The notes under the pieces: model-generated | Told to the model about the DNA's origin: nothing | What the model saw: only the letters and a program-made list of their open reading frames with translations | Databases searched by the model: none | Program-made: the position numbers and the translations under genes | Shown here: piece after piece, positions 17,403-27,335 of the stretch | Layout: every line of letters starts with the position of its first letter | Position numbering within the stretch: the stretch's first letter is position 1 | Assembly: GCF_030504985.1 (NCBI RefSeq) | Contig: NZ_JASERU010000003.1 | Coordinates: 186,001 to 250,000, forward strand | Direction of reading: 5' to 3' | Length of the DNA stretch: 64,000 nt | From: Fulvimonas sp. R45 | Lineage (GTDB): Bacteria; Pseudomonadota; Gammaproteobacteria; Xanthomonadales; Rhodanobacteraceae

Positions 17403-18668
17403 TTACCTTCCACGGCTCTCCGCGTGTCGCACCTGGCCATCGCCGCGCACCACGAAGCGTTCCACGGTGAGCGCTTCGGCCCCCATCGGCCCGTAGGCGT
17501 GCAGTCGCGTGGTGGAGATGCCGATCTCCGCGCCCAGCCCCAGTTCGCCACCATCGCTGAAGCGCGAGGAGGCGTTGACCATCACCACCGCCGAGCGGAT
17601 CGCCTGCACGAAGCGCCGTGCCGCGGCCTCGTCGCGGGTGGCGATCACCTCGGTGTGGTCGGAGCCGTAGCGGCGGATATGCGCGATGGCCTCGTCCAGG
17701 CCGTCCACCACGCGCACGGCGAGGATCAGGTCGAGGAACTCGGCGGCGTAGTCGTCGTCGCTGGCGGGCTGCATGTCCGGCACCCGCGCACGGCTGGCTT
17801 CGTCGCCGCGCAGTTCGACACCGCGTTGGCGCAAGGCCTGCGCCGCCTGCGACAGGAACGCATCGGCGACGTCGCGATGGACCAGCAGCGTCTCCAGCGC
17901 GTTGCACACGCCGGGGCGCGAGGTCTTGCCGTCGACCAGCAGGTCCAGCGCCAGCCGCGGGTCGGCGGCGCGGTCCACGTACAGGTGGCACACGCCCTTG
18001 TAGTGCTTGATCACCGGCACGCGGGCGTGCTCGGCGACGAAGCGGATCAGCCCCTCGCCGCCGCGCGGGATGGCGAGGTCCACGATGTCGGCCAGCTGCA
18101 GCAGCTCGACCATGGTCTCGCGGCGCAGGTCCCCGACCAGGGTGACGGCCGCTTCCGGCAGGCCGTGCGCACGCAGCGCCTCGTGCAGGGCCGCGGCGAT
18201 CGCGGTGTTGGAGTGGATCGCCTCGGAGCCGCCGCGCAGGATCACCGCGTTGCCGGCCTTGAGGCACAGCGCGGCGGCGTCGGCGGTGACATTGGGACGC
18301 GCCTCGTAGATCATCGCCACTACGCCGAGCGGGATGCGCACGCGCTCGACCACCAGGCCATTGGGACGTGTCTCGCGCCGCGTCACCAGGCCGACCGGAT
18401 CAGGCAGCGCGGCCACCTCGCGCAGGGCGTTGGCGATACCCGCCACGCGCGCCTCGTCCAGTCGCAGGCGGTCCAGCATGGCCCCCTGCACGCCCTTCGC
18501 CGCGGCCTGTTCCATATCGCGCGCGTTCGCCGCAAGCACGTCGGCGCAGCGCGCTTCCAGCGCGGCCGCCATGTCGCGCAGCAAGGCGCCCTTGTCGGCA
18601 CTGTCCAGCGCGGCAATCATCGGCACCGCATCGCGGCAGGCCAGCGCCTGGGTTCGGATGTCGCTCAT
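17403..18668 (-). CDS. proA: Gamma-glutamyl phosphate reductase (glutamate-5-semialdehyde dehydrogenase)
   Basis: The protein has 421 residues, the normal length for ProA. It is NADPH-dependent and reduces gamma-glutamyl phosphate to glutamate-5-semialdehyde in proline synthesis. Family blocks include [18 protein letters not shown] (about residue 110), [12 protein letters not shown], and the catalytic cysteine in [13 protein letters not shown] (near 255). The start overlaps the proB stop by 4 bp (ATGA), so the two are coupled. This is the last gene of the arginine/proline operon. Confidence 0.97.
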   Translation of the reverse strand: MSDIRTQALACRDAVPMIAALDSADKGALLRDMAAALEARCADVLAANARDMEQAAAKGVQGAMLDRLRLDEARVAGIANALREVAALPDPVGLVTRRETRPNGLVVERVRIPLGVVAMIYEARPNVTADAAALCLKAGNAVILRGGSEAIHSNTAIAAALHEALRAHGLPEAAVTLVGDLRRETMVELLQLADIVDLAIPRGGEGLIRFVAEHARVPVIKHYKGVCHLYVDRAADPRLALDLLVDGKTSRPGVCNALETLLVHRDVADAFLSQAAQALRQRGVELRGDEASRARVPDMQPASDDDYAAEFLDLILAVRVVDGLDEAIAHIRRYGSDHTEVIATRDEAAARRFVQAIRSAVVMVNASSRFSDGGELGLGAEIGISTTRLHAYGPMGAEALTVERFVVRGDGQVRHAESRGR

Positions 18669-19825
18669 GCCTCGATGCCTCCCGTGGTTCCGGCGCCGGC
18701 CAGCGTGACCAGGTCGTCGCGATGGACCACCTCGCTGCCGTAGCTGTAGCCCAGCACGGCCCCAATGTCGCGGCTGTGCCGGCCGGCCAGGCGGCGCACC
18801 TCGCCGGCGGCGTACTGGCTGAGGCCGCGCGCCACCGCCTTGCCGTCGGCGTCCACGATCTCCACCAGGTCGCCCCGGTGGAACTCGCCCAGCGCGTCGG
18901 CGACGCCGCCCGGCAGCAGCGAGGCACGGCCGCCGGCCAGCGCGCGCGCCGCGCCCGCGTCCACGCGGATGCGCCCCGCCGCAGCCGGCGCATGGCGCAA
19001 CCAGTACTTGCGCGCCTGCATGCGGCTGGCGGAAGCGTCGACCAGGGTGCCGTGCAGGCGGCCTTCCGCCAGCGCGCGCACGACGGCCTCGTCGCGGCCG
19101 CCGAACAGTGCGGTGGGAATGCCCGCCGCCGCGGCCTTGCCCGCGGCTTCCAGCTTGGTACGCATGCCGCCGGTGCCGACCGCGCTGCCGCTGCCGCCGG
19201 CCATCGCCAGTACGTCGGGCGTGAGCGCCGGTACGCGGGTGACCGGCGCGGCCCGCGGGTTGCGGCGCGGATCGGCGTCGTACAGCGCGTCCACGTCCGA
19301 GGCGATCAGCAGCAGGTCGGCATCGACCAGCGCGGCGACGATGGCGGCGAGGTTGTCGTTGTCGCCGAGTTTCAGCTCATCCACCGCGACGGTGTCGTTC
19401 TCGTTCACCACCGGCAGCACGTCCAGCGCCAGCAGCCCGCGCAGCGTGGCGCGCGCGTTGAGGTAGCGGCGGCGGTTGCGCAGGTCGTCGTGGGTAAGCA
19501 GCACCTGCGCCACCGGCCGCGCGGACAGCGACTGCCACAGCGCGATCATCGGCGCCTGGCCCAGCGCCGCCAGCGCCTGCCGCGCGGCAAGGTCGCCCGC
19601 CGCCGGCGCGTGCTCGCGCAGCAGCGCGCGTCCCGCCGCCACCGCGCCGGACGATACCAGCACCACCTGCCGCCCCGCGGCGTGGCTGGCCGCCACGAAG
19701 CCGGCCAGCGCCGCGGCGTAGCGATCGGTAAGCCCGCCGCCGTCGGCCGCCAGCAGGTTGCTGCCGACCTTGAGCACGGCGCGGCGCCAGCGCGGCAACG
19801 CCTGCCCGGGCAATGCGGCGTTCAT
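18665..19825 (-). CDS. proB: Glutamate 5-kinase with C-terminal PUA domain
   Basis: The product has 386 residues: an amino-acid-kinase domain ([14 protein letters not shown] near the N-terminus, [12 protein letters not shown] near residue 150, [12 protein letters not shown] near 215) followed by a PUA domain (about residues 280-365). It phosphorylates glutamate in the first step of proline synthesis and is normally feedback-inhibited by proline. Its start overlaps the cupin gene stop, and its stop overlaps the proA start, giving tight coupling on both sides. Confidence 0.96.
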   Translation of the reverse strand: MNAALPGQALPRWRRAVLKVGSNLLAADGGGLTDRYAAALAGFVAASHAAGRQVVLVSSGAVAAGRALLREHAPAAGDLAARQALAALGQAPMIALWQSLSARPVAQVLLTHDDLRNRRRYLNARATLRGLLALDVLPVVNENDTVAVDELKLGDNDNLAAIVAALVDADLLLIASDVDALYDADPRRNPRAAPVTRVPALTPDVLAMAGGSGSAVGTGGMRTKLEAAGKAAAAGIPTALFGGRDEAVVRALAEGRLHGTLVDASASRMQARKYWLRHAPAAAGRIRVDAGAARALAGGRASLLPGGVADALGEFHRGDLVEIVDADGKAVARGLSQYAAGEVRRLAGRHSRDIGAVLGYSYGSEVVHRDDLVTLAGAGTTGGIEA

Positions 19826-20181
19826 GGAGCCACATCCAGCGGCGCGGCGACGCGGTCGCCGTGGCTCTTCGGCGATGACACCACCAGGAAGCGCGCGTCG
19901 GCGCCGCTGTCGTTGCGCATCTGGTGCGCCGCGCCGGGCGGCACGTGCAGGCCCTCGCCGCGGCGCAGGCGATGCGGCGTGCCTTCCAGCTCCAGCACGG
20001 CCTCGCCTTCCAGCACGTAGAAGAACTGCCGCGCGCGCACGTGGTAGTGGCGTTGCTCCGCCGTGCCGGGCGGCATGCGTTCCTCGATCACGCTGAGGTC
20101 ATCGCCGGCCAGCAGGTGCCAGCCGTCGCAATCCTGCCCCCAGCGGTAGTGCCCGGCGTTCCCCGTACCGACCGCGCCCAT
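19822..20181 (-). CDS. Small cupin-domain protein
   Basis: The protein is 119 residues long with a single cupin fold. The first metal motif is HYHVRARQFFYVLEGEA (about residues 45-61) and the second is GLHVPPGAAHQM (about 77-88). The His residues and following Glu/Gln should bind a divalent metal. It lies between argH (13 bp upstream) and proB (4-bp overlap), so it is made with the arginine/proline enzymes. No substrate can be named, and no known pathway step is missing here for it to fill; a sensing or housekeeping role is as likely as catalysis. Confidence 0.8.
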   Translation of the reverse strand: MGAVGTGNAGHYRWGQDCDGWHLLAGDDLSVIEERMPPGTAEQRHYHVRARQFFYVLEGEAVLELEGTPHRLRRGEGLHVPPGAAHQMRNDSGADARFLVVSSPKSHGDRVAAPLDVAP

Positions 20182-20193
20182 GGAGTTCTCCGT

Positions 20194-21489
20194 TTAGACG
20201 TCCAGACGTCCAAGCCTAGCACGCAATTCGCCCAGGCGAAGATCGTCGCCCGCGCCGGGCGACACGCGCTGCGCCAGGCTGCCCTCGGGCGTGCGCCCCG
20301 CGCCCGCCGAGGCGGCCGCCTCGGCGGCGGCGCGGTAGGCGTCGCGGAACGGCACGCCGGCGGCGGCCTGCTCGATCGCCACGTCGGTGGCGTACATCGC
20401 CGGCTCGACCGCGGCGCGCATCGCCGCCTCGTTCCATTGCAGCCGCGCCAGCAGGTCCGGCACCAGTTCCAGCGCCATCAAGCCGTGGCGCACGCCGTGG
20501 AAGATCGAGCCCTTGGAGAACTGCAGGTCGCGCTGGTAGCCCGAGGGCAACGACAGCAACTGCTCGATCTCGGTGCGCGCGGCCGCCACGCTGGCATAGC
20601 TGGCGCGCAGCAGTTCCACCACGTCCGGGTTGCGCTTGTTCGGCATGATCGAGCTGCCGGTGGTGTACTCCGGCGGCAGCGACACGAAGCCGAACTCGGC
20701 GGTGGTGAACAGCGACAGGTCCCAGGCCAGCCGGCGCAGGTCCAGCATCGCCGCGCCGATCGCCTCCAGCACCGCCATCTCGTACTTGCCGCGCGAGAGC
20801 TGGGCGTAGATGGGCGAGACCTGCATGCGCGCGAAGCCGAGCGTGGCGGTGGTGTGCGCCCGGTCCAGCGGCAGGTTCACGCCGTAGCCGGCGGCGGTGC
20901 CGAGCGGGTTGGCGTCGATCAGCTCGCGCGTGCCGCGGGCGCGGAGGACGTTGTCGATGAAGCCTTCGGCGAAGCCCGCGAACCACATGCCGGTGGACGA
21001 CACCACGGCGCGCTGCAGGTGGGTGTAGCCCGGCAGCGGAATCGCCGGCTGCGCGGCGCGCTGCAGGCAGACCTCGGCGATGGCGCGGCAATGCGTTTCC
21101 AGCGCTTCGAGCTTTTCCTTCAGCCACAGCCGCGTGGCGACCAGGATCTGGTCGTTGCGGCTGCGCCCGGTGTGCACGCGGCGGCCGGCGTCGCCCAGGC
21201 GCTCCGTAAGGCGCGCCTCGATGGCGGAGTGGCCGTCCTCGTAGCGCTCGTCCAGCACGAAGGCGCCGCTCCTGAAATCCTCCGCCAGCACGTCCAGCTC
21301 GCGCTTCAGCGCGGCGGCCTCGTCCGCGCCGACCACGCCGATGTTCGCGAGGCCTTCCACGTGCGCCTTGCTGGCGGCGATGTCGTGCAGGAAGAACTCG
21401 CGGTCGAGGATGACGTCGTCGCCGGCCAGGAAGCGCATGATGCGCTCGTTGGTCGCGACGCCCGCCTTCTGCCACAGAAGATCGCTCAT
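20194..21489 (-). CDS. argH: Argininosuccinate lyase
   Basis: The product has 431 residues. It contains the fumarase/aspartase-superfamily signature [12 protein letters not shown] near residue 275 with its flexible-loop catalytic Ser, plus [13 protein letters not shown] and GYTHLQRA. It splits argininosuccinate into arginine and fumarate, the last step of arginine synthesis. The start at 21489 overlaps the proS stop by 4 bp. Its C-terminal 40 residues ([20 protein letters not shown]) look less conserved than the core. Confidence 0.97.
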   Translation of the reverse strand: MSDLLWQKAGVATNERIMRFLAGDDVILDREFFLHDIAASKAHVEGLANIGVVGADEAAALKRELDVLAEDFRSGAFVLDERYEDGHSAIEARLTERLGDAGRRVHTGRSRNDQILVATRLWLKEKLEALETHCRAIAEVCLQRAAQPAIPLPGYTHLQRAVVSSTGMWFAGFAEGFIDNVLRARGTRELIDANPLGTAAGYGVNLPLDRAHTTATLGFARMQVSPIYAQLSRGKYEMAVLEAIGAAMLDLRRLAWDLSLFTTAEFGFVSLPPEYTTGSSIMPNKRNPDVVELLRASYASVAAARTEIEQLLSLPSGYQRDLQFSKGSIFHGVRHGLMALELVPDLLARLQWNEAAMRAAVEPAMYATDVAIEQAAAGVPFRDAYRAAAEAAASAGAGRTPEGSLAQRVSPGAGDDLRLGELRARLGRLDV

Positions 21490-22847
21490 GGTGTTTGCCT
21501 GCCTGTCCGGTTCGTGTCGAAAGCTTGTCCAGCGATCAGCGCCTGCAGCGCAGCATCGATGGTGAGTTCGCGGCGCTCGCCGCTGGCGCGGTGCTTCAGT
21601 TCGACGGTGCCGGCGTCCAGCCCGCGCGGTCCCACGATCAACTGCCAGGGCAGCCCGATCAGGTCCATCCGCGCGAACTTGGCGCCGGGGCGTTCGTCGG
21701 TGTCGTCATGCAGCGCCTCGATGCCGGCCTGCGCCAGGCGCGCCTCCAGCATCGCGCAGGTGGCGTCGGTACGCGCGTCGCCGGCCTTGAGGTTGACCAG
21801 CCCCACCCGGTACGGCGCCACCGCCTCGGGCCAGGCAATGCCCTGGTCGTCGTGGCAGGCCTCGATGATCGCGCCCAGCAGGCGCGACACGCCCACGCCG
21901 TAGCAACCGCCATGGACCGGCCGCTCGACGCCGTCCGGGCCGGTCACCGTGGCCTTCATCGGCAGCGAGTACTTGGTGCCGTAGTAGAAGATCTGGCCCA
22001 CCTCGATGCCGCGCGCCAGCACGCGCCGTTCGGCCGACACCTCGCGCTCGAAGCGCGCGGCGTCGTGCACGTCCTCGGTCGCCGCGTAGGGTGCCGTCCA
22101 CTGCGCGATCAGTGGCGACAGGTCGCCCGCGTAGTCCACGTCCTCGCCCGGCACCGGCAGTTGCAGCAGCGCGTCGTCGCAGAACACCGCCGACTCGCCG
22201 GTCTGCGCCAGCACGATGAATTCGTGCGACAGGTCGCCGCCGATCGGACCGGTCTCGGCGCGCATCGGGATCGCGCGCAGGCCCATCCGCGCGAACATGC
22301 GCAGGTAGGCGACGAACATGCGCTGGTAGGAACGCCGCGCGGACGCCTCGTCGAGGTCGAACGAGTAGGCGTCCTTCATCAGGAACTCGCGGCCGCGCAT
22401 CACGCCGAAGCGCGGCCGTTGCTCGTCGCGGAATTTCCACTGCACCTGGTACAGGGTCAGCGGCAGGCTGCGGTACGAGTGCACGTAGCCGCGGAAGATC
22501 TCCGTGACCATCTCCTCGTTGGTCGGCCCGTACAGCAGCTCGCGCTCGTGGCGGTCGCGGATGCGCAGCATCTCCGGGCCGTAGGCGTCGTAGCGGCCAC
22601 TCTCGCGCCACAGCTCGGCCAGCTGCAGCGTGGGCATCAGCAGCTCGACCGCGCCGGCGCGGTCCATCTCCTCGCGCACGATGCGCTCGATGTTGCGCAG
22701 CACGCGCAGGCCCAGCGGCAGCCAGGCGTAGATGCCGGCGGCCTCCTGGCGGATCAGGCCAGCGCGCAGCATCAGCCGGTGCGAGGCGATCTGCGCCTCG
22801 GCGGGGTTTTCCTTGAGGGTGGGCAGGAGGTAGTGCGACAGGCGCAT
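21486..22847 (-). CDS. proS: Prolyl-tRNA synthetase, short form without the editing insertion
   Basis: The protein has 453 residues. The ATG at 22847 starts the family sequence [15 protein letters not shown]. Class II motifs are present: motif 1 around [20 protein letters not shown], motif 2 [21 protein letters not shown], and motif 3 [14 protein letters not shown], followed by an anticodon-binding domain from about residue 340. Typical gammaproteobacterial ProRS is about 570 residues with an INS editing domain between motifs 2 and 3. Here that insertion is absent, as in the alphaproteobacterial short form. It sits inside the arg operon, overlapping argH by 4 bp and 53 bp after argC, so charging of tRNA-Pro is co-expressed with proline synthesis. 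Confidence 0.93.
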   Translation of the reverse strand: MRLSHYLLPTLKENPAEAQIASHRLMLRAGLIRQEAAGIYAWLPLGLRVLRNIERIVREEMDRAGAVELLMPTLQLAELWRESGRYDAYGPEMLRIRDRHERELLYGPTNEEMVTEIFRGYVHSYRSLPLTLYQVQWKFRDEQRPRFGVMRGREFLMKDAYSFDLDEASARRSYQRMFVAYLRMFARMGLRAIPMRAETGPIGGDLSHEFIVLAQTGESAVFCDDALLQLPVPGEDVDYAGDLSPLIAQWTAPYAATEDVHDAARFEREVSAERRVLARGIEVGQIFYYGTKYSLPMKATVTGPDGVERPVHGGCYGVGVSRLLGAIIEACHDDQGIAWPEAVAPYRVGLVNLKAGDARTDATCAMLEARLAQAGIEALHDDTDERPGAKFARMDLIGLPWQLIVGPRGLDAGTVELKHRASGERRELTIDAALQALIAGQAFDTNRTGRQTP

Positions 22848-22900
22848 GGCGGAACTCCGGGCAAGGACGGGAACGACGGCGGAAGCGGCGCAGGGCCGCC

Positions 22901-23881
22901 TCACGGTCGTGCGTCGTCGCCCTGCGGGATGCCGGCCAGCTCGGGTTGGCCGAGCGCGCGGTTGACGTTCTGCATCGCCTGGGTGGCGGCGCCCTTGAGC
23001 AGGTTGTCCAGCGTGGCCACCACCACCACGCGCTTGCCGTCGGCCGACAGCGCGAAGCCGCCGATCTCGGCGTGGTGCTTGTGCGCGATGCGGCTCACCC
23101 ACGGCGCCTCGTCCAGCACCTGCACCAGCGGCTCGGCGTCGTAGGCGTGGTGGAAGCGCGCCAGCACGTCCTCGCGCTTCACCGGCCGCGCCAGGTACAG
23201 GTTGGTGGTGACGGTGAGGCCGCGGAAGTGCGGCGCCACGTGCGGCATGAACTCCACCGGCAGGCCGAGCTGGAAGCTGGCCTCCTTCTCGTGCGTGTGG
23301 CCGGTGAGCGAATACGGCATCAGGTTGTCGCGCAGCTTTTCCGGGTCGTTCTTGTCCGAGGGCGTGGTGCCCGCGCCGGAATAGCCGGAGACGCCGAAGC
23401 ACACCGGCGGCGCGGCCAGCAGGTCCTTCAGCGGCGCGATGGAAAGTTCTATCGCGGTGGCGTAGCAGCCGGGGTTGCTGATGCGCCGGCTTTGATAGGT
23501 ACCGTCGCCGCGCCATTTGCCACGGGTGAGTTCCGGCAGGCCGTAGTACCAGGCCTTGTCGAAGCGGTAGTCGGCGGAGAGGTCGACGACGAGCGTGTCT
23601 GGCGCGGCTGCGTCGATGGCCTCCACGTAGGGCGCGGCCTTGCCGTTGGGCAGCGCCAGGATCACCACGTCGGCGCGCTTGCCCGCCACCGCGGCGGGGT
23701 CGAGGCTCTCGTAGCGCAGCTCGCCCGTGTAGGCGTCGCTGTGCGCGCTGACGCGCTGGCCGTCCAGCTCGCGCGAGGAGACGAAGGCCAGTTCCAGCGC
23801 CGGATGGGCCGCGATCAGGCGGATCAGCTCCGTGCCGGTATGGCCGCGAGCGCCGACGATGCCGATGGTTTTCGTGTTCAT
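22901..23881 (-). CDS. argC: N-acetyl-gamma-glutamyl-phosphate reductase
   Basis: The product has 326 residues from the ATG at 23881, which overlaps the stop of the acetyltransferase gene (ATGA). The N-terminal Rossmann motif is [18 protein letters not shown]. The active-site cysteine lies in [14 protein letters not shown] (near residue 145), and [12 protein letters not shown] supplies the conserved substrate loop. It reduces N-acetylglutamyl phosphate to the semialdehyde, the third step toward arginine. The longer open frame upstream is shadow sequence inside the preceding gene. Confidence 0.96.
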   Translation of the reverse strand: MNTKTIGIVGARGHTGTELIRLIAAHPALELAFVSSRELDGQRVSAHSDAYTGELRYESLDPAAVAGKRADVVILALPNGKAAPYVEAIDAAAPDTLVVDLSADYRFDKAWYYGLPELTRGKWRGDGTYQSRRISNPGCYATAIELSIAPLKDLLAAPPVCFGVSGYSGAGTTPSDKNDPEKLRDNLMPYSLTGHTHEKEASFQLGLPVEFMPHVAPHFRGLTVTTNLYLARPVKREDVLARFHHAYDAEPLVQVLDEAPWVSRIAHKHHAEIGGFALSADGKRVVVVATLDNLLKGAATQAMQNVNRALGQPELAGIPQGDDARP

Positions 23882-24504
23882 GCCGGTGCATTCCCGTGCT
23901 GCTGCAGCTTGGTCTGCAGGTTGTGTTTCACCTCGGGCCACTCGCCGTCGATGATCGAATACATCACCGTGTCGCGCGGGCTGCCGTCGGCGTGGCGCTT
24001 GTGGTGGCGGAGGATGCCGTCCTGCTTCGCGCCCAGCCGCTCGATGGCGGCGCGCGAGCGCGCGTTGAGCGTGCTGGTCTCCAGGTTCACGCAGATGCAG
24101 CCCAGCGTCTCGAAGGCGTGGCCGAGCAGCAGCAGCTTCGCCTCGGTGTTGGCGCCGGTGCGCTGCACGCGCGGCGCGTACCAGGTGTAGCCGATGCTGA
24201 TCCGCGGCACCGACGGCTCCAGGCCGTAGAAACGCGTGGTGCCCACCACGTCGCCGTGCGCGTCCAGCACGGCGAACGGCAGCACCTTGCCTTCGTCGCG
24301 CGCCTGTAGCGCGGCAGCCAGGTAGGAGGGCATGCTCTCCACCGACGGCGTGTTGGTGAACCACAAGCCGTCCAGGCCGGCGTGGTCGCGGGCCTTGCGC
24401 AGCCCGTCGAGGTGCGCCGCCTCCAGCGGCACCAGGGAAACGTGGCGTCCCGCCAGCACGGGCGTCTCGCGCCAGGCGGGCGGCAGGTCGATATCGGTCA
24501 TCAT
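23878..24504 (-). CDS. GNAT-family N-acetyltransferase encoded within the arginine operon
   Basis: The protein has 208 residues. The ATG at 24504 overlaps the argAB stop as ATGA, and the stop overlaps the argC start, so translation is coupled on both sides. The fold is RimJ/RimL-type: an N-terminal [18 protein letters not shown] block and an acetyl-CoA segment around [18 protein letters not shown] (about residues 115-132). The substrate is unknown. Because N-acetylglutamate synthase activity is already fused to the kinase in the preceding gene, this protein is unlikely to be the main synthase. A side role in acetylating an arginine-pathway metabolite is conjecture. Confidence 0.8.
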   Translation of the reverse strand: MMTDIDLPPAWRETPVLAGRHVSLVPLEAAHLDGLRKARDHAGLDGLWFTNTPSVESMPSYLAAALQARDEGKVLPFAVLDAHGDVVGTTRFYGLEPSVPRISIGYTWYAPRVQRTGANTEAKLLLLGHAFETLGCICVNLETSTLNARSRAAIERLGAKQDGILRHHKRHADGSPRDTVMYSIIDGEWPEVKHNLQTKLQQHGNAPA

Positions 24505-25844
24505 GGGTCCACCAGGGTGGGTTGGCGCTGGGCGCAGTGCGCCACGCAGCGGGCGATGGTGTCGAAGTTGCCGTCCAGGCCGTACCAGAACACCTTCCAC
24601 TTCTCCTGCTTCAGGCAGCCCTCGGATTCGGCGTAGTAGAAGATGTTGACCTGGTTGTTGTGGCGCGAGCGCCAGAACAGCCGCGGGTTCTCCTCGCGCA
24701 TCACCTGCCACACCGCGCGGCCCAGGCCTTCGCCCTGGGCGTCATCGAGCACGGCGAACTTGTCGAGGTACGGCAGTCCCTGCTCGTCATCGACATGTTC
24801 CTCGGTGAGGATCATCGCGGCGCGGTAGTTCTCGCTCACGTAGACGCGGTACGGCCGGGTGCGCTCGAAGTAGTCGGGCACCAGGGCGCGGCCGAAGCTG
24901 GATTCGACCAGCGTGCGCATGCGCGCGAGGTCCACGCCCTGCCACGACTCGAAGCGCAGCACCTTCTCGCCACGCCGCACCAGGGTGCCGGAGCCCTTGT
25001 GGGTGAACAGCTCCTTGGCCAGTTCGGCCGGGCGCGTGATCGACACCGACGAGGTGAGCGGCAGGCTGTTCAGCAGGTCGGCGATCTGCTCGATCTTCAA
25101 CCGCATGCCGCCGTTGATCCACGGCTGCGCCATCAGGTGCTCGTACTCGGTGCTGAGGTTGATCGAGTCGATCACCCTGCCCTCGCCGTCGAGCAGGCCG
25201 CCGGTGCCGGTGAGGAACACGATCTTGTACGGCTGCAGCACGCGCACCAGCTCGTTGGCGGCGACGTCGGCGTTGATGTTGAGGATCTGCCCCTCGTCGG
25301 TCTCGCCCAGGCTGGCGATCACCGGGATCGAGTTGGCGCGCAGGCCGGCCTCGATCGGCGCGAGGTTGATGCTCTCCACCTTGCCGACCATGCCCAGCGC
25401 GTCGCGGTCGAGGTAGCCGGCCATGAACACGCCGGAGGCCACCGAGGTGGCGCGCGTGTCCATCGCCTGCAGCGCCTCGACCAGCTTCAGGTTCTGCTGC
25501 TGGAACACGCGGCGCACGATGCCCAGCGCCTTCGGCGAGGTGACGCGCAGGCCGTTCACCGTCTGCTTCCCGATGCCGGCGGCGGACAGCTCCTCGTCGA
25601 GCTGCGGGCCAGCGCCGTGCAGCACGATGGGCGTGAGACCCACCTGCTGCAGGAAGGTGAGCGAGGAGGCGAGGTCCTGCAGCTCGTCGCGCAGCACCGC
25701 GCCGCCCACCTTCACCACAGCGAAGCGCTTTGCGTCCAGTTCGGAGAAGCGCTTGAGGTACTGCTGGATTTCCTTCGCGCTGCCCATCGCCGAGAGCAGG
25801 CGCACGATGGTCTTGCGGGTGTGGGTATGGGCTTGCACGGTCAT
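24501..25844 (-). CDS. argAB: Bifunctional N-acetylglutamate synthase/kinase
   Basis: The protein has 447 residues from the ATG at 25844, the length known for the Xanthomonas NAGS-K enzyme. An amino-acid-kinase domain fills about residues 30-280 ([37 protein letters not shown]). A C-terminal GNAT domain fills about 295-447 ([37 protein letters not shown]). It makes N-acetylglutamate and then phosphorylates it, the first two steps of arginine synthesis; the family is usually feedback-inhibited by arginine. The frame stays open upstream to 25937, but that part is derived from a repeat element. It follows argE by 89 bp, which holds a two-hairpin element. Confidence 0.95.
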   Translation of the reverse strand: MTVQAHTHTRKTIVRLLSAMGSAKEIQQYLKRFSELDAKRFAVVKVGGAVLRDELQDLASSLTFLQQVGLTPIVLHGAGPQLDEELSAAGIGKQTVNGLRVTSPKALGIVRRVFQQQNLKLVEALQAMDTRATSVASGVFMAGYLDRDALGMVGKVESINLAPIEAGLRANSIPVIASLGETDEGQILNINADVAANELVRVLQPYKIVFLTGTGGLLDGEGRVIDSINLSTEYEHLMAQPWINGGMRLKIEQIADLLNSLPLTSSVSITRPAELAKELFTHKGSGTLVRRGEKVLRFESWQGVDLARMRTLVESSFGRALVPDYFERTRPYRVYVSENYRAAMILTEEHVDDEQGLPYLDKFAVLDDAQGEGLGRAVWQVMREENPRLFWRSRHNNQVNIFYYAESEGCLKQEKWKVFWYGLDGNFDTIARCVAHCAQRQPTLVDP

Positions 25845-25868
25845 GTTTTCCTGTGCGGTTTTTCCTTT

Positions 25869-25923
25869 GCGTTCGTCCTTGAACGCGAGAGTCAAAAAGC
25901 GGCCATCCATGGCCGCACTTTTC
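25869..25923 (-). repeat. Two-hairpin repeat element, copy 1 (argE-argAB gap)
   Basis: Read on the minus strand, hairpin 1 is GCGGCCA-TGGA-TGGCCGC followed by TTTTT, and hairpin 2 is GCGTTC-AAGGAC-GAACGC. It lies between argE and argAB, both on the minus strand, so the transcript carries the GGA-loop orientation. It belongs to the family also found at 25930, 30712, 39091, 39157, 41371 and 53301. Confidence 0.8.
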
Positions 25924-25929
25924 AAGTTG

Positions 25930-25985
25930 GCACTCATCCTTTAACGCAAGAATCGGAAAGCGGCCTTCCATGGCCGCACTTCTCA
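25930..25985 (-). repeat. Two-hairpin repeat element, copy 2 (overlaps the argE 3' end)
   Basis: On the minus strand hairpin 1 is GCGGCC-ATGGAA-GGCCGC followed by a short T-run; hairpin 2 (GCGTTAAAGGATGAGTGC) is imperfect. The element contains the argE stop codon, so the last 16 or so residues of ArgE are encoded by repeat sequence. It is in tandem with copy 1, 6 bp apart. Confidence 0.75.
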
Positions 25986-27169
25986 ATAAGACGAAAGACC
26001 ACCTCGGCGTAGTGCTGGAGCTGGTCGAGCGCCACCCACTCGTCGGCGGTATGTGCCTGCGCGATGTCGCCGGGGCCGTAGACGAAGGCGATGTAGCCGG
26101 CGGCGGAGAACAGCGAGGCTTCGGTCCAGAAATCCACCGCGTTGCCCACGGGGATGTCCAGTTCGTCGGCGAGGTCGCGCGCGGCCAGCCGGCGCGCCTC
26201 GGCCGTGGCGGTGTCGCCCGCCGGCAGCGAGGGGCCGCGGAAGGTCTCCTCGAAATGCACGGGTGCAGGTTCGGCGAGCGTGCGGAAGCGCTCCAGCAGG
26301 CCGTCGGGATGCATCGTGGGCAACGGCCGCATGCCGAAGCGCAGCTCGGCGCTGGGCGCGATCATGTTCGCCTTGATGCCACCCTCGATGCGGCCGATGT
26401 TGAAGCGCAGGCCGGTGAGCCCGCCGAAGCGCTCGTGCGCCTGCGCCGCCACGAAATCCAGCGCCGCGTCGCCCCAGCGCACCGCCTGATGCAGCGCGCT
26501 GTCGCCGGGCTTCTGCTCGCCCGAGGCGTGGCCGGCGTGGCCGGCGAAGCGCATCAATACCGACTGGATGCCGCGATGGGCCAGCACCGCCTCGCCCCTG
26601 GTCGGCTCGGCCACGATCACCGCTTCATATCTCCCCTCTCCCTTCGGGAGAGGGGTTGGGGGTGAGGGTTCGGCCGAAGCGGAAGACACGGCTCCGCCCG
26701 CACCCTCACCCCGACCCTCTCCCGGAGGGAGAGGGGGAAAGGCGTGGAGGAACCCGGCGATGCAGCGCGCATCGTTGGCTTCCTCGTCGGTGGTGAACAG
26801 CAGCGCCATGTCGCCGTCGCTGGCGTTCGCCACCGCCAGCAGCGCCGCGGCCGCACCCTTGATGTCGCAGGCACCGAGGCCGATCACACGGTCTTCCGTC
26901 ACGCGGAGCGTATGCGGGTCGGCGCTCCACGCCGGCGAGTCCGGCACGGTGTCCAGGTGCACGTTGAACAGCAGCTTCGGCCGGCCGCGCACCGCGTGCA
27001 GGCTTACCGCGCCGGCGCCGTGGTCGGTCACCGTGACGTCGAAGCCGGGCAAGTGCGCACGGATGTAGTCGAAGATGCCGCCAGTGCCGATCGCGCGCGG
27101 CGGGTTGCGCGTGTCGAAACCGACCAGCGCCTTCAGGTGCTCCAGCGTGGCATCGAGCAATGCACTCAT
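25934..27169 (-). CDS. argE: M20-family deacetylase (N-acetylcitrulline/N-acetylornithine deacetylase)
   Basis: The product has 411 residues from the ATG at 27169. M20 metallopeptidase motifs are visible: [12 protein letters not shown] (first metal His/Asp), [15 protein letters not shown] (bridging Asp), [11 protein letters not shown] (catalytic Glu-Glu) and VIVAEPT. With argF' upstream, the expected substrate is N-acetylcitrulline, as shown for the Xanthomonas enzyme, giving citrulline for ArgG. Two oddities occur. An in-frame insertion of about 36 residues, Pro/Gly/Glu-rich, is encoded by a palindromic repeat at 26631-26737, just before VIVAEPT. The C-terminus ([15 protein letters not shown]) is translated two-hairpin repeat. 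Both look tolerated, since the frame and catalytic residues are intact. Confidence 0.92.
   Translation of the reverse strand: MSALLDATLEHLKALVGFDTRNPPRAIGTGGIFDYIRAHLPGFDVTVTDHGAGAVSLHAVRGRPKLLFNVHLDTVPDSPAWSADPHTLRVTEDRVIGLGACDIKGAAAALLAVANASDGDMALLFTTDEEANDARCIAGFLHAFPPLPPGEGRGEGAGGAVSSASAEPSPPTPLPKGEGRYEAVIVAEPTRGEAVLAHRGIQSVLMRFAGHAGHASGEQKPGDSALHQAVRWGDAALDFVAAQAHERFGGLTGLRFNIGRIEGGIKANMIAPSAELRFGMRPLPTMHPDGLLERFRTLAEPAPVHFEETFRGPSLPAGDTATAEARRLAARDLADELDIPVGNAVDFWTEASLFSAAGYIAFVYGPGDIAQAHTADEWVALDQLQHYAEVVFRLIEKCGHGRPLSDSCVKG
26631..26737. repeat. Palindromic REP-like element inserted in frame inside argE
   Basis: A left palindrome CTCTCCCTTCGGGAGAG (with flanks, 26631-26669) and an inverted copy, CTCTCCCGGAGGGAGAG (26702-26737), bracket about 32 bp. 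The same core recurs at 27191-27320, 44669-44805 and 56729-56752, where it is intergenic. Here it is translated as a low-complexity Pro/Gly/Glu stretch. Confidence 0.8.
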
Positions 27170-27190
27170 CGCGCGACTCCGGGATGCGAA

Positions 27191-27320
27191 GCCCCTCGCC
27201 CTGCGGGAGAGGACTCGGCCTGTCCTGCGCCGGTCGAAGGAGGGCGAGGGTTCGGGCGGAGCGAAGCGCGGCGGCATGACCGGACCCTCGCCCCCGGCCC
27301 CTCGCCCGCAGGGCGAGGGG
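27191..27320. repeat. Palindromic REP-like element in the argG-argE gap
   Basis: Two G+C-rich palindromes (CCCTCGCCCTGCGGGAGAGG at the left, CCCTCGCCCGCAGGGCGAGG at the right) fill most of the 166-bp gap between argG and argE. It is related to the element inside argE. No gene is visible in the gap. Confidence 0.65.
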
Positions 27321-27335
27321 AGCAGAGCGAAGCGT

